DNA of 64,000 nucleotides from Erigeron canadensis (lineage: Eukaryota; Streptophyta; Magnoliopsida; Asterales; Asteraceae): positions 38,325,516-38,389,515 of the forward strand of contig NC_057766.1 of the NCBI RefSeq assembly GCF_010389155.1, given 5' to 3'. The first letter of the stretch is position 1. Each line of letters starts with the position of its first letter. The position numbers and the translations under genes are program-made. Below, piece after piece: positions 36,658 through 47,600 of the stretch. The notes below the pieces were generated by a model. That model worked only from the letters and a program-made list of their open reading frames with translations. It was not told where the DNA came from and ran no database searches.

Positions 36658-37157
36658 GTCATGCTTGTACCATGTTCCATGTGACGGTATGCTTTCTTCA
36701 AAATTTTAATGATCCATATATGATGTTTACTTTTACCATACAAATTTGGGTTTCATATTGTATTTCCAGGTTGACTCTTTACCGTTACAAATGGAAATTT
36801 TGGACTTGGCCCTTGCAGACCCTTATGTGCGTTGTTCGTATTTATACTATGTCGTATCTTACAAAGGTAGTGTAGCATTTTGATGCAAGATTCTTTTCCT
36901 TTTACTATATTTCACCTGATTGTAGTATGGTTTTGTCAGGGTTTATGTACATTTAAATTATAGTTAGCTTAAAGAAGTTTTATTTACGTTTGCCTTAGTA
37001 CCATACTATATCAAATCATCCATTTGTGCAACTTTATAATCATATAATACATCATTATTAGACATCTGTTATATAATAAATAAACTACAATGTGACAATG
37101 TCATTACAAATATGTTTTAGACCAATTACAGTAAGTCTCAATTACACAATGTGATTT

Positions 37158-37535
37158 TCATATAATCTTTGTTCTGAATGCTTCTATGTTAAAATCAAAC
37201 AAGTTATTATCTGGAGCATTTCTAATTCTAACAAAGAAATGCACAATTTGTATACTGTAACTCAACATTATATCCCCAATAACACAACGTGTCCCGTTTT
37301 GAAGAGATATCCTTACCGTATGTGTAGATGTTTTCATAAGAAATAGTTTATAATAATATAGGTTACGGGGAAGACACATGCAGAGAATCGAGTATTGATT
37401 TCTTGTTTGTTCTACAGTTGGTAATGCAAATCTATAAACCGCACGTTCATCAGGCACATCAATAAAACAAAAATCCAAAATAAACTTTAGTATACAATGT
37501 GGAACGTGTATATGTAGTATATTACCCGATGACAT
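37158..37535 (-). other. Unrecognised 125-codon open frame
   Basis: Starts with ATG at 37535 and ends at 37158. The product starts MSSGNILHIHVPHCILK and is rich in Cys, Ile and Phe. I recognise no motif. It lies beside a MITE in the gap between two plus-strand genes. It could be a gene remnant or a chance frame. The remaining gap, 36658-38758, shows no other coding sequence. Confidence 0.2.
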
Positions 37536-37540
37536 ACTTA

Positions 37541-37738
37541 GGGCATGTTTGTTTTTTTGACCATTAAGTGACTGAATTAATTAAGTGACTGAATGAATAA
37601 GTAATGTCTGTATGAATTAAGTACAATTGTTTTTTGTTTATTAAGTCAAAAAAAATAAACACTTTTGATGACGTATTGAATTAAATATTTTTGATTAAGT
37701 CACGACTTAATTTATTAAGTCGAAAACAAACGCCACCT
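37541..37738. mobile_element. hAT-like MITE
   Basis: About 200 bp starting GGGCATGTTTGTTTT and ending AAAACAAACGCCACC, so the ends are inverted copies around a GTTTGTTTT core. The interior is AT-rich and rich in TTAAGTSA-type words (ATTAAGTGACTGAAT, TTAAGTCACGACTTAA) and has no coding capacity. A clean target duplication was not seen. Confidence 0.6.
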
Positions 37739-38758
37739 CACTCTACTACGTGGAAAGCCTATACTTTAAATAGGGGTCAAAGCATTGGAGTGGTCCGATC
37801 TCACATCCATGCTTCGTGAAATCAAGATCACGTCCAATGATCCTTCTCCCACTCCCACGACATGCTGTTATATACGACAACGTAACTGTTGATGATAAGG
37901 CTCATCCAATGGTCAAAATTCGTTCTCGTGTACAATATCAAGATTAACATTGAATTTGAGACCATGTAAAGTATGGTTGTTGCATATATGATGTCTTCGG
38001 TTACACCTAGTTCATGGATTGGGTCAATTCATGACAGTTCATTAATATGTGTGTATTTTTACATAAAACGTACTTGCATATACGCCTTAAAAGTTAATTA
38101 TTTATGACAATTCATATATAGTTTTCATCAGTTTCTCAAATCAATTTATGACCAATGTACCATCTATAACGATTTTTACTATTAATATTTACATTAATTA
38201 TTACATAAGCAATTGTTTTTCATAAGCTTCCAGGAACAATATATATGTGATGATGGTAATTTCTTTGAATTGTAGACACTTGGAGAAAAGCAAATTTATG
38301 TCATGATGCATGTGAAAGGCATTATCCTCACTTCACTTCTAATACAAGTTTGATCTATATGAATCTTTCACTTTTACACCATACTCCAGACACACACTCA
38401 AAAAGCCATAATCACTACTCATCATTCATATCCATTTTCCCCACCTTTGCTTGCTACATTTTACAACATTATACACCAAAGCCAACAAAAATACACATTT
38501 TAGTTATCAAATTACATAAAAAAGAGAGAGACAATCCAGCCTTCAATCAGTAAGTATTGTTGTAGATAAAAAAATCTAACAAATACCATTTAAAAGGCAA
38601 CAACACCTAATCATCAAGAAAATGAATATGGAAAATCATCTCGTTTTTTAAAGTCACCTAATACCCTTTTGAAATAAAGGTGTAATGTGCATTATTGAAC
38701 TTCACTTGGCAATTCAAACTTTTAGTTACAACTATATTCATAAATCTATCAAATTACC

Positions 38759-38765
38759 TATAAAT
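38759..38765 (+). promoter_or_regulatory. TATA box of the germin-like gene
   Basis: TATAAAT lies 44 bases upstream of the start codon, implying a short 5' UTR of about 15-20 bases. Position and sequence fit a plant core promoter. Confidence 0.55.
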
Positions 38766-38808
38766 TTTCACTCTTCATTCCCCACCATATTCCTCATTCA
38801 TATAAACC

Positions 38809-39456
38809 ATGTTTCTCAAAATGTTAGTTATGTTGGTTATTTTCATCTTCTACTCTACCATCAACCAACTTATATTGGTTTCAGGTTCGGACCCCGATCC
38901 ACTTCAAGACTATTGTTTACCCTCACATCATACCCACCAATGCAAAAACTCATCTTCCATCACCGTCGATGATTTTGTATTTTCGGGCATAAAACACCCT
39001 GGAAAATTCACAAACAAATTCTCCGGGGTGCCTGTCTCTGCCACGGTCTTCCCGGCACTTAACACGCTAGGAATGTCACTCGTTAGAGCTGACTTTGAAG
39101 TCGGTGGTATTAACGTTCCACATTATCATCCTAGAGCCACAGAAATTGCGTACGTGCTTGAAGGCAAGGTATATTCTGGATTTGTGGACACGGGGAATAA
39201 AGTTTTCGCGAAAGTGATAGAAAAAGGAGAAGTAATGGTTTTCCCTAGGGGAGTATTGCATTTTCAAATGAACATAGGGAATTCTCCAGCCACCATCCTT
39301 GGGAGCTTTGATAGCCAGAATCCGGGGTCGGTGAAGCTCCCAACAGCCTTGTTTGGATCAGGCATTGATTCGGAATTGCTAGAAAAGGCTTTTGGATTGA
39401 AAAATAAAGATATTTCAAAGTTGAAAAAGAGATTTGGCATTCATGAGAAAGAATAG
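38809..39456 (+). CDS. Germin-like protein
   Basis: One intronless frame of 215 residues, typical for the family. A hydrophobic signal peptide (about residues 1-26) directs it to the apoplast. The cupin metal ligands are present: H105, H107 and E112 in the HYHPRATE box, and H151 in the FPRGVLHFQMN box. Germin-like proteins are manganese cupins of the cell wall. Some have superoxide dismutase activity, and which activity this one has cannot be read from sequence. The N-terminal disulfide pair is probably C36 and C45, with a shorter loop than usual in germins. ATG 38809 was chosen because it starts the signal peptide and sits just below a TATA box. The gene ends convergent with the acetyltransferase gene downstream. 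Confidence 0.92.
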   Translation: MFLKMLVMLVIFIFYSTINQLILVSGSDPDPLQDYCLPSHHTHQCKNSSSITVDDFVFSGIKHPGKFTNKFSGVPVSATVFPALNTLGMSLVRADFEVGGINVPHYHPRATEIAYVLEGKVYSGFVDTGNKVFAKVIEKGEVMVFPRGVLHFQMNIGNSPATILGSFDSQNPGSVKLPTALFGSGIDSELLEKAFGLKNKDISKLKKRFGIHEKE

Positions 39457-40341
39457 GCAGGTATGAGTTTGAGTAAGATATATATATACATATCCTATTC
39501 ATTACAATTCTTTTCTTCATAGATTGAATAATAATAATAGAGTGAAAAGTTCTTGATGTATTCTAATATATAAATACACTTTTGAGTTGTGTTAAGAATT
39601 CTTATGAAACTGTTTTATATAATTTCACTTATGTCTCTGTGATGCATTGTGTATTTCTACGAAAAGTCCAGGTTTATTCAAACAATATTTTGTTGTTGAA
39701 GTTTTTTATCCTAGAAACGGCATTGATCCAAGTTAACTTGAGATTAAGTTAATGATGTTAACCATATTAATGAGCCAGATCTTGATCAATCAACCAGACA
39801 AGTACCATGATTTGAGGGACTGTTGTCCATGAGACCATGATCAAACCAGAAAAAAGATATGTAGATGAGTATATCTTGATCAACTATTTAGTTCAAATTT
39901 ATTCTTATATCTTTTCTTCGACTATTACTGACAGTCTTTTTTAAGTTTCTATAAGCCTTCCTTGCTGAAAAGCCTAATTGGAGACCCAACTTCAATTTTT
40001 TTAATATGGGTAGATACTCCTCTTACTTCTTAGCGCTGTCGAGTCAGCCTGGAACATAAACTCAATTACGTACTCAACATTGTCGTTTCATGTAATGTCT
40101 ATGAGCCGGACAAAATTAGGTTTGCAAATTCGTTACAAAATAACACACCACTCACACTACTACAAGACACATATTTAGTAGATCTGAATATATAGCTCAA
40201 GAAGCAATAAACAAACCAAACTAACTAATTAACTGCCAACAAGAGACATGTTACAATCCAGATACAGCATCACTAAGACACTAACACAGCTTTCATTAAC
40301 CTAATTAATGGTACATTAATTGACTTAATGTAACCGAGCTT
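39457..40341. other. Spacer between convergent genes
   Basis: AT-rich DNA containing the two 3' UTRs. No exon, RNA gene or bounded repeat was recognised. Confidence 0.5.
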
Positions 40342-42453
40342 TTAAAGCATAGCATTTAACACTTCATTCCAGATATCAGGGACCCCAGGCAAGCACCAAT
40401 GGCTACAATCAGCTGAAGTATGGTCCGTGCGGTGATGCTTATCAGCTCCACCTGCGGTAGCAGCTTGTGTGTAAACTGATGGGTGACCGTCTTTTCTCAG
40501 AGCGGACATAGCTGTTATGTCTTCTAAATAAACCGGAAATCTCATATTCTTGAGAACACCTTTGAGCACCATCATCTCTTCTGGAACATGGGGGTGACTA
40601 GCATACCCCAATGGCTCCCTTTGCTTGTAGCATTTCCATCCATTGTCCCTGTACAACTTTCTTTGTGTCGAGTCAGACAGGAATCATAAAGTGCAACTTT
40701 TAGCTTTCTTTTTAATGGTCAAACTACTAAACATATGAAATTGTGTTTATAATCAGACTTGAAGACTTTGACTTTACGATCAATATGTTATAAGGAAACA
40801 CCGCTACTTCCAGGCTAACACGTTAATGCACAAGGTACCTGTTGTGCCGAGGTGACATGCTACGAAATATGACCCGAGATTGACGTGGGTCAAGATTTAA
40901 ATCAACCCATTTAGCCCATGTCCGAAGCCCTTTTTGGTATGCAACCATCCTGTTCATATCAGGGGCTACACGCTTTCCCTCCATCAACAAGTCCCACCTA
41001 TAAGCATTATCATTAGTAAATTGTAGAAGTATGCATTTAATTCATTCATTGATGTACGGAATCAGTTTTGTGTCTTACGAGGTCCACTTGTCAGAGTGGG
41101 TCCACCAATGTGCCGAATCAAAAACCAACACATCAGCAGCCCTCCAATACTTGGCATTCTCTTCTATCAAATCCAAATGTAGAATTCTTTTGTTTCCACG
41201 ACCTTTCTTTAGTTCAACTAGAAGTGGTGCCCAACAAAACTCAATTGATGTCTCGAAATCCTGTATAAGAGACAATGCAATCCATGCTCAAACAATGTTA
41301 AACTCATTGATGCATCCAAATTGAAGTCTCACCAGGGCATGGAAGGCCATCGTTGGGCCTGCATAAGTGACAGTTTTGCGATCAGTGGGCACGACAGATT
41401 CAACCAAGCAAACAAGGGACTCCCATTGGTTTCTCATTATGGAATCACCTACTAACATTATTCTTTTCCTTCTCATTCTTCCAAGAAACTCTAATGCATC
41501 AAACCTGAAATAATATGAGCCACCCAATCTTAAGGTACAGTTTTGTTGCAAGAAATACATCACACTGTTTTTAAAACACTACTAGCAAAAAACCCATATG
41601 TCCTTTGGCTAGAGCCATTTTTTTTAATTGGAAAAAGAAGTCAAATAGCCATATCTAAAACAAGTTGCAGTTCTTCTGCAAGAATTACCGCTCAGAAATG
41701 TTGCTTCTTACCTAACAAACTGGCTGGCAGTTGGACATGGCAAAATCCTTTACTTATGAATTAGTTAACCGGATCATTTTTGATTTTTTTTTCTCTCTGT
41801 CAAGTCAAACCACTAATGGGTCAAACGGGTCAAAAGTAATAAATGTAATTTATTGTTGAAATAAATCAATAATGGTCATTCTGTAATCACAGTTGACACA
41901 CAGTTTGCTATGAAAAGAAGTAAAAAACTTTGGACAATAACAATTTAGGGTCAACTCAACCCGTTTGGATCTTTCAAAAATTGCCCACTATGACATGTTA
42001 CCCAACCCACTGTGCCATTATAGAACCTCTAAGTCGCTAATAGCAAGAAGACTTTTTCTATAGCTAAAAAGACCATAACCAAGACTATATATAGTAACGT
42101 GCAATAAAAGATGGAATGTACCTTGGAATGGTGCAACCATGCGGTTTCCATCTCCATTTCTCGTAATCAGAATCAGGCCTTCCATTCTTTCGACAAGTAA
42201 CTCTAGTACTAAGATACGGACAAGTAGCTGCGTCATAAAGAGGGTATGTTTGATCATACACCCATTTTCCAGACCCAAAGTCACATTTTCTAAGCGAATC
42301 ATGACGACTCTGGACCATGTTGATTTCCTCATTGTTGTCATCGTCGAGCCATGACAACTCTTCGATCTCGAGCTTTGATGATTTAGTTGGTCTAAAGAGA
42401 CTGATCAGTAGCAATGAGAAGGCCAAGAAACATAATAGGAAGGAAGAAGCCAT
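40342..42453 (-). CDS. TRICHOME BIREFRINGENCE-LIKE protein (wall polysaccharide O-acetyltransferase)
   Basis: Five coding exons on the minus strand: 42453-42122, 41504-41333, 41260-41079, 40997-40839, 40648-40342, giving 383 residues. TBL proteins are single-pass Golgi proteins that O-acetylate wall polymers such as xylan, mannan or pectin. The order is typical: a short N-terminal signal anchor (LLCFLAFSLLLISLF), the Cys-rich TBL domain (KCDFGSGKWVYD ... CPYLSTRVTC ... WRWKPHGC), then the PC-esterase domain with the GDS nucleophile Ser132 in LVGDSIMRNQWES and the DxxH pair D362/H365 in DCSHWCLPGVPD. I chose the ATG at 42453. An in-frame ATG at 42516 would add 21 residues before the anchor. 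Which polymer it modifies is not evident. Confidence 0.92.
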
Positions 42454-42712
42454 TGCAACGGTTAAAAAAAATGCAATAAATGGTGGGTATATAGAGGACC
42501 AAGCAAAAATGTGCATGTAGGGTCATTTTTAAAAAAAAGAATTGGACTAACTTTGTTCAATTTAGGCATGACATGCGGTGAAATTGAGTAATAAATACTG
42601 TACTATCAATCATGAATGTTTGGTCTCTATAGATAGATATGTAAGTGAATTATATGATTAACTTTGAAAAAAAATGATATCTATAGACCAAACTAAGGTA
42701 AAAATATATACA

Positions 42713-43035
42713 TCTATATTACTTATTAAAAAAAATACCCCCATGTTGAAAGTTACATGAGAAAATGTCTAAAATGCCCTTCCATGTAATATTTTAATAT
42801 ACTACCCTTAAAATATATAATATTTTCACTTAGCACTAAGATATTTTCAGTTACACTACCCCTTAACATTAATGATTACGTTACACTATCAATCCTTTAT
42901 CTTTTAAAATATCTCTATTAACCCTTTATATCAATAATCTACACCAATCGATGCCTCATCTGTCACCAACCGTCGCACCTGCCACCACATCGCCGCCGCC
43001 ACGCTCACCGCCGCATTGCGCGGGTAACGTGCTAG
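42713..43035 (+). mobile_element. Non-autonomous Helitron (about 320 bp)
   Basis: Starts with TCTATATTACTTATTAAAAA after an A and ends with CTAG before a T, as Helitrons do. Just before the end a short hairpin can form (CCGC ... GCGG in GCCGCATTGCGCGG), followed by GTAACGTGCTAG. A close copy in the same orientation is at 63575-63886. There is no coding capacity. Confidence 0.8.
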
Positions 43036-44126
43036 TATAGTCAAAAGTTTATACAGGTACAAATTACAATGGTCATGTTTAGGCATAACTATAATTTACC
43101 TATTGTATGTTGTACAAAGCAAAAGCGTATTAAGTCTCGTTTTCTACACCTAATCGTGCTACTGGTTAAATTTATCGATCATGGATGTCTAGAAATGTTG
43201 TTTTAGCTTATTGAGTTATGTTAAGTTATTTTGGCAACAGTTAACTAAACCAAAGAAAGCGTTACAGGCGATAAACTATACGATCCAAAACATGTATCAG
43301 AGGCAGTCACACAAGCCATCTACGCATTTACAAAGCATGAACAAGTGTCTATGAGGATGTTTATAGAACCCAAAACCAATGTGATTTTGGCGTGAACATT
43401 TTATATAAGTATAAATATATGTACATAGTCGATAGAATATATAGATATATAAAGTGAAAGAGTAACTTTAGAAAATTGGTCCCAGTATTGGACAATGGAA
43501 ATGATATGGTTTATACTTTAATGTTTGGTTGGTTAAAATTATTGAAGGCATGACAAATTCCAAAGGACCAAGACCATCATCACTTTACCAACCATCCCCA
43601 ACTTTCAACTTAAGAAACAGGTTATCTAGACCAAATTAAAGAAAATACTTATAATTAGTACGCAATTGAATCTTTATTAAGTATATAACAAAAGAAAATA
43701 TATATAATTAGTACACAATTGAAACTTTATGAAGTATATAACATGTCTATCCACTATTTTAACAAAACTATAAGCATTGTTGAAACTAGACAAGTGTTTG
43801 TACAAAGAGGCGATTATAATAGATAATATTCAAATTAATTTAAAAAAATCATTATCATACTTCATATTCGTAATTATAAATTATAAAAAAGAATTAATTA
43901 TTACATTTCATAATTACAAATTATAAAATGTTAGTTATTATATATCAATTTGATAACTAACAATGTAATTGTAAAAGAGTATAGATTTGACTAAACGAAT
44001 AAGAAAGTAATCTTTATTATAGGGTATATGTATCAAGAAGGTAATATACTTTATAGTATTACTAGTCATATTCTCGTACGATATGGGACGACTGATGATT
44101 GTGGTGTCAATGAATATTGTAGGTTA
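43036..44126. other. AT-rich intergenic DNA
   Basis: Between two Helitrons. Two short related blocks around ATAATTAGTACRCAATTGAA occur at about 43651 and 43703, about 52 bases apart. Nothing else with clear structure was seen. Confidence 0.45.
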
Positions 44127-44371
44127 CGAGCATGGTATCCGCGCAATGCGACGGCGAGCCGATGATGACGGTCGTGGCGACATCTATTGGTGTAGGTAAA
44201 TGTATTTGATTTAAAGGGATTAGTAGAGATATTTTATAATATAATGGACTAATGGTGTAATTTAAAAGGGTTGATGGTGATTTAATTCATTAAGGTTATT
44301 TTGGTCAATTCGCATATCTCATTTTTGTAAACTTTCAATATGGGGTTATATTTTTTATATAGTAGTATAGA
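44127..44371 (-). mobile_element. Non-autonomous Helitron, reverse orientation
   Basis: Read on the minus strand it starts TCTATACTACTATATAAAAA, continues with CCCCATATTGAAAGTTT, and ends CGCATTGCGCGG followed by ATACCATGCTCG. It is a shorter, diverged relative of the element at 42713-43035, with CTCG in place of the usual CTAG end. Confidence 0.65.
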
Positions 44372-44682
44372 AATATAAATTAACGTAGTGTAATACTCGT
44401 AACTAAATAAGCATTATTGAAAAAATTGATACAATCAAAAACTTAATCCAATTATATAGGGCAGGCCTTGTTATGATTGGACTATTCGAGCAATCCACAT
44501 GGCTCAAATCGGGCCTTGTTATGAGGGTTGAATATGTTAATACCAAAATATATCAAGGTACCTAAATGCGTAAGAAGATAAATCTTTAATTCAATTCAAT
44601 TCAGTTAAACCCTAAAATCTCTCCCCTCCTTTTTGTCCCTAAACCCTCACAGACACAAAAACCAGTAGAGTTATCACTGCCA

Positions 44683-47600
44683 ATGGCGGCATTTGAGTTT
44701 GTTGAGAATCTAAACGACGTCGCATTGAAGCCCAGACTCCTTGTTTCGCTCATCAGAGAACACATTCCCGACGAGAAACAGCAGTTACGGAATTCATTAG
44801 TCCTGTCTCGCGTTGTATCTGAAATCAAAACTCATGAATTGTTATCCGAACGCGTACCTCAATCTGCTGCTGACAATAACAAATTTATCGAAAAATGGAA
44901 ATCCGCCGTCGATTTGTGGATTGATCGTGTCCTTATGCTCGTCTCCAGTAACATGGTATACATATTTATTTCAATCTTAACAAGTTATAAATTACATGTT
45001 ATAAGTTCGTTCACATGTGAAAGTTATCAAGTTAGAAAATTTGAAGAAAATTAAAATCAAGTTTTATATTCACATTCTGGACCATTCACTTGTAACTATT
45101 TAATCACTTGATATAATTTAATAACGAAGCTTATTATATATTATGCTTTTTATAGCCTGTTTTGGAAGCGTAATCTGAATTTATTTGAGTATATGTGGTG
45201 TAGCCGGATAAGTGCTGGGCCGGAATTTGTTTGTTAGGGCTGACTTGTGAAGAATGCAGTTCCGAGAGGTTCCTTGCATCTTACTCTGTTTGGTTTCAGA
45301 AGTTGCTTTCACATCTACAGGTACTTGGACTTAAACGCTTGTTTTATCTTTAATTGTTACGGTTTGATGTTTTATATTTTGAATCTAACTTGATTTTGAG
45401 TTTTGCTTCTAAATCAGCCTCTTGCAGAGTCTCACTTTGTGAAGATTGCTTGTTGTGTTTCATTGTCGGACCTTCTTACAAGGTACGTCTTTTCTTTGTA
45501 GTTACAGTTACAATTGAAGCTTTGTTTTGAAAGGGGACAATCTTGCCATTAATTATTCGATTTTTAGATTTTGAATTACAAGTTTTGCTGAGGCAGTGAG
45601 AGGATAATATGTGCACCACTAATTATACTTGTAGAACTTTCTTTATATGTGTGACTTATTGATGCCCACCATTTTCTAGGACTTGTAAGTTTCTCTGTGA
45701 ACGCCTTCTTTTTTAAATGTTTCATTGTTGAAGCATCGTTTATTTCTGACAAAACCGAGTGAAAGACAACTTGTATAGTACAAGTCTTTCCTAGAGATGT
45801 AGTTTAATAATGACAAAAAGCTATTGACTTTGGAGTATTTAAGTATCTCCTAGAGATGTTTAAATTGGGCAAAAGTTATACTCGTTTTGTCAAATGAAGT
45901 CCACATTAGATCTTTGGAGGAAGCAAGGCTAGGATGCAACCAAATAATACCCCTGTTTAACTTGGTAAATGTTAATAAATACTGCTTTTAGGAGAGCTTG
46001 TCAATGTGGGAAGTTATTAATGACTCGTGGAATTACTGGTCTATCACATACAAGACTAGGTGTAGCTTGTTGACTGAGTCAGTATATTTAAGCAGCATAT
46101 CACAGTCATTAGAGATTTTTTGAATTTCTCTACATCACAAGAATTATAATAGAGTTGAATATTGGAGAACCTTTACAACTTGGCTGTGACAGTAAGTTCA
46201 CTATTAACACACTTCGTAATCGAGTCCATGATGGGAAACTAAACACAGATCAAGGAGAAACTAGAGGCAAACACTTTTGACATTAGGAATATCCCAAACT
46301 AGAAGCAATTAGCAAATCTACTCGATAAAGGGTTTCCTGAAAACACTTGCGAGTATTGTGTAGGCAAACTTGTCTCATCAGCATGCAAACAGGCTTGAGG
46401 GGGATTCTATATAAGTTTTAAGTTTTTTTAGGTTATTCATTATATTAGGTTAGTATTAGGTGGAATATCCTTTTTTATTAGTACTAAGAATACTTTCTTA
46501 TTTTGTGGGGCCGTTACTTCGTCTTTTTCCGGGACGTTACATTTTATTTGCAGGCTTTTACAGCTTATTTTGCGGACGTTACATCTTAGTTTGCGGGAGA
46601 GTTACTTATGTAACCTATAGTTACTTCATTTTTTGTGGGGTCGTTACATTTTATTTGCTGGCTGTTACATCTTATTTTGCAGGCGTTACTTTTTAGTTTG
46701 CAGGGGAGTTATGCTTATTTAACCTATATAACGATAGCAAGTTTATGTTATTCTCTCATACACAAAAAATAGTTCAAATTTCTACTTTCCTTTTTCTTTT
46801 CTAACAATTAAGTGTTGATATTTTCTTGTTTGATCTAGGCTGGGTGGGTTTCCAAATATGAAGAGAGATGGAGCTTCAAGTGCTGCAAAACTTTTTCAAC
46901 CAGTTTTAAAGCTGATGAATGAGGATAGCTCAGATGCTGTATGTATTGGTATTATCATGTTCAAAGTCATTTTTTCCCTTTCTTTTATGCATAGAGAGCT
47001 ACTACCAATGGCATGTTCTTAGTACCTCATAGTCATTCTACACATTGCAAAGCATAACTGCATATCCTCAAAACTTCATAGTCATTCTATCCACCGCAAA
47101 AAAGTTTTTCACTTTGCAATTATAAATTCAACGGTTTTACATATACAGTGTGTTCCATCATTCCTAAGCTTCTGGCTTATTGGTAGCTTTCTGCATGATG
47201 TGGCTATATAAAAATTAATTTATTGTGAACGTTTATGTAATGTAGTGCATGTAAATTATGGTTACCGACTTATCGGCTATACAGCACAAGTTTTCAAAGA
47301 GCTGATGCATATATATAACCTTTGTCACTAATATTATCTGTTTCTGCAGGAAGGAGCTGTTAATTTGTTATGCACTATTTTGAATTTGTTCCCATCTTCT
47401 CTCCAGAAGAACTATGATTCTGTAAGTTATTGATGATCTAGTTTTGTATTGGCATTTGAATGATTTTTGTACTCTGGTTTACAGTATTACCTTATGCAAC
47501 TTACAATGTTCCCAGAAAAAAAGATTGCACTTGAAGATCCCTGTACTTAATGCAGCAATGTCTCATATACATGATCATGCTTTAACATTTGTTGACACTG

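Noticed and set aside
46460..46696. Plus-strand open frame rich in Tyr, Phe and Cys within intron 3 of the RIX1-like gene
   Set aside because: It is the translation of the tandemly repeated LTR segment and is not a protein gene.
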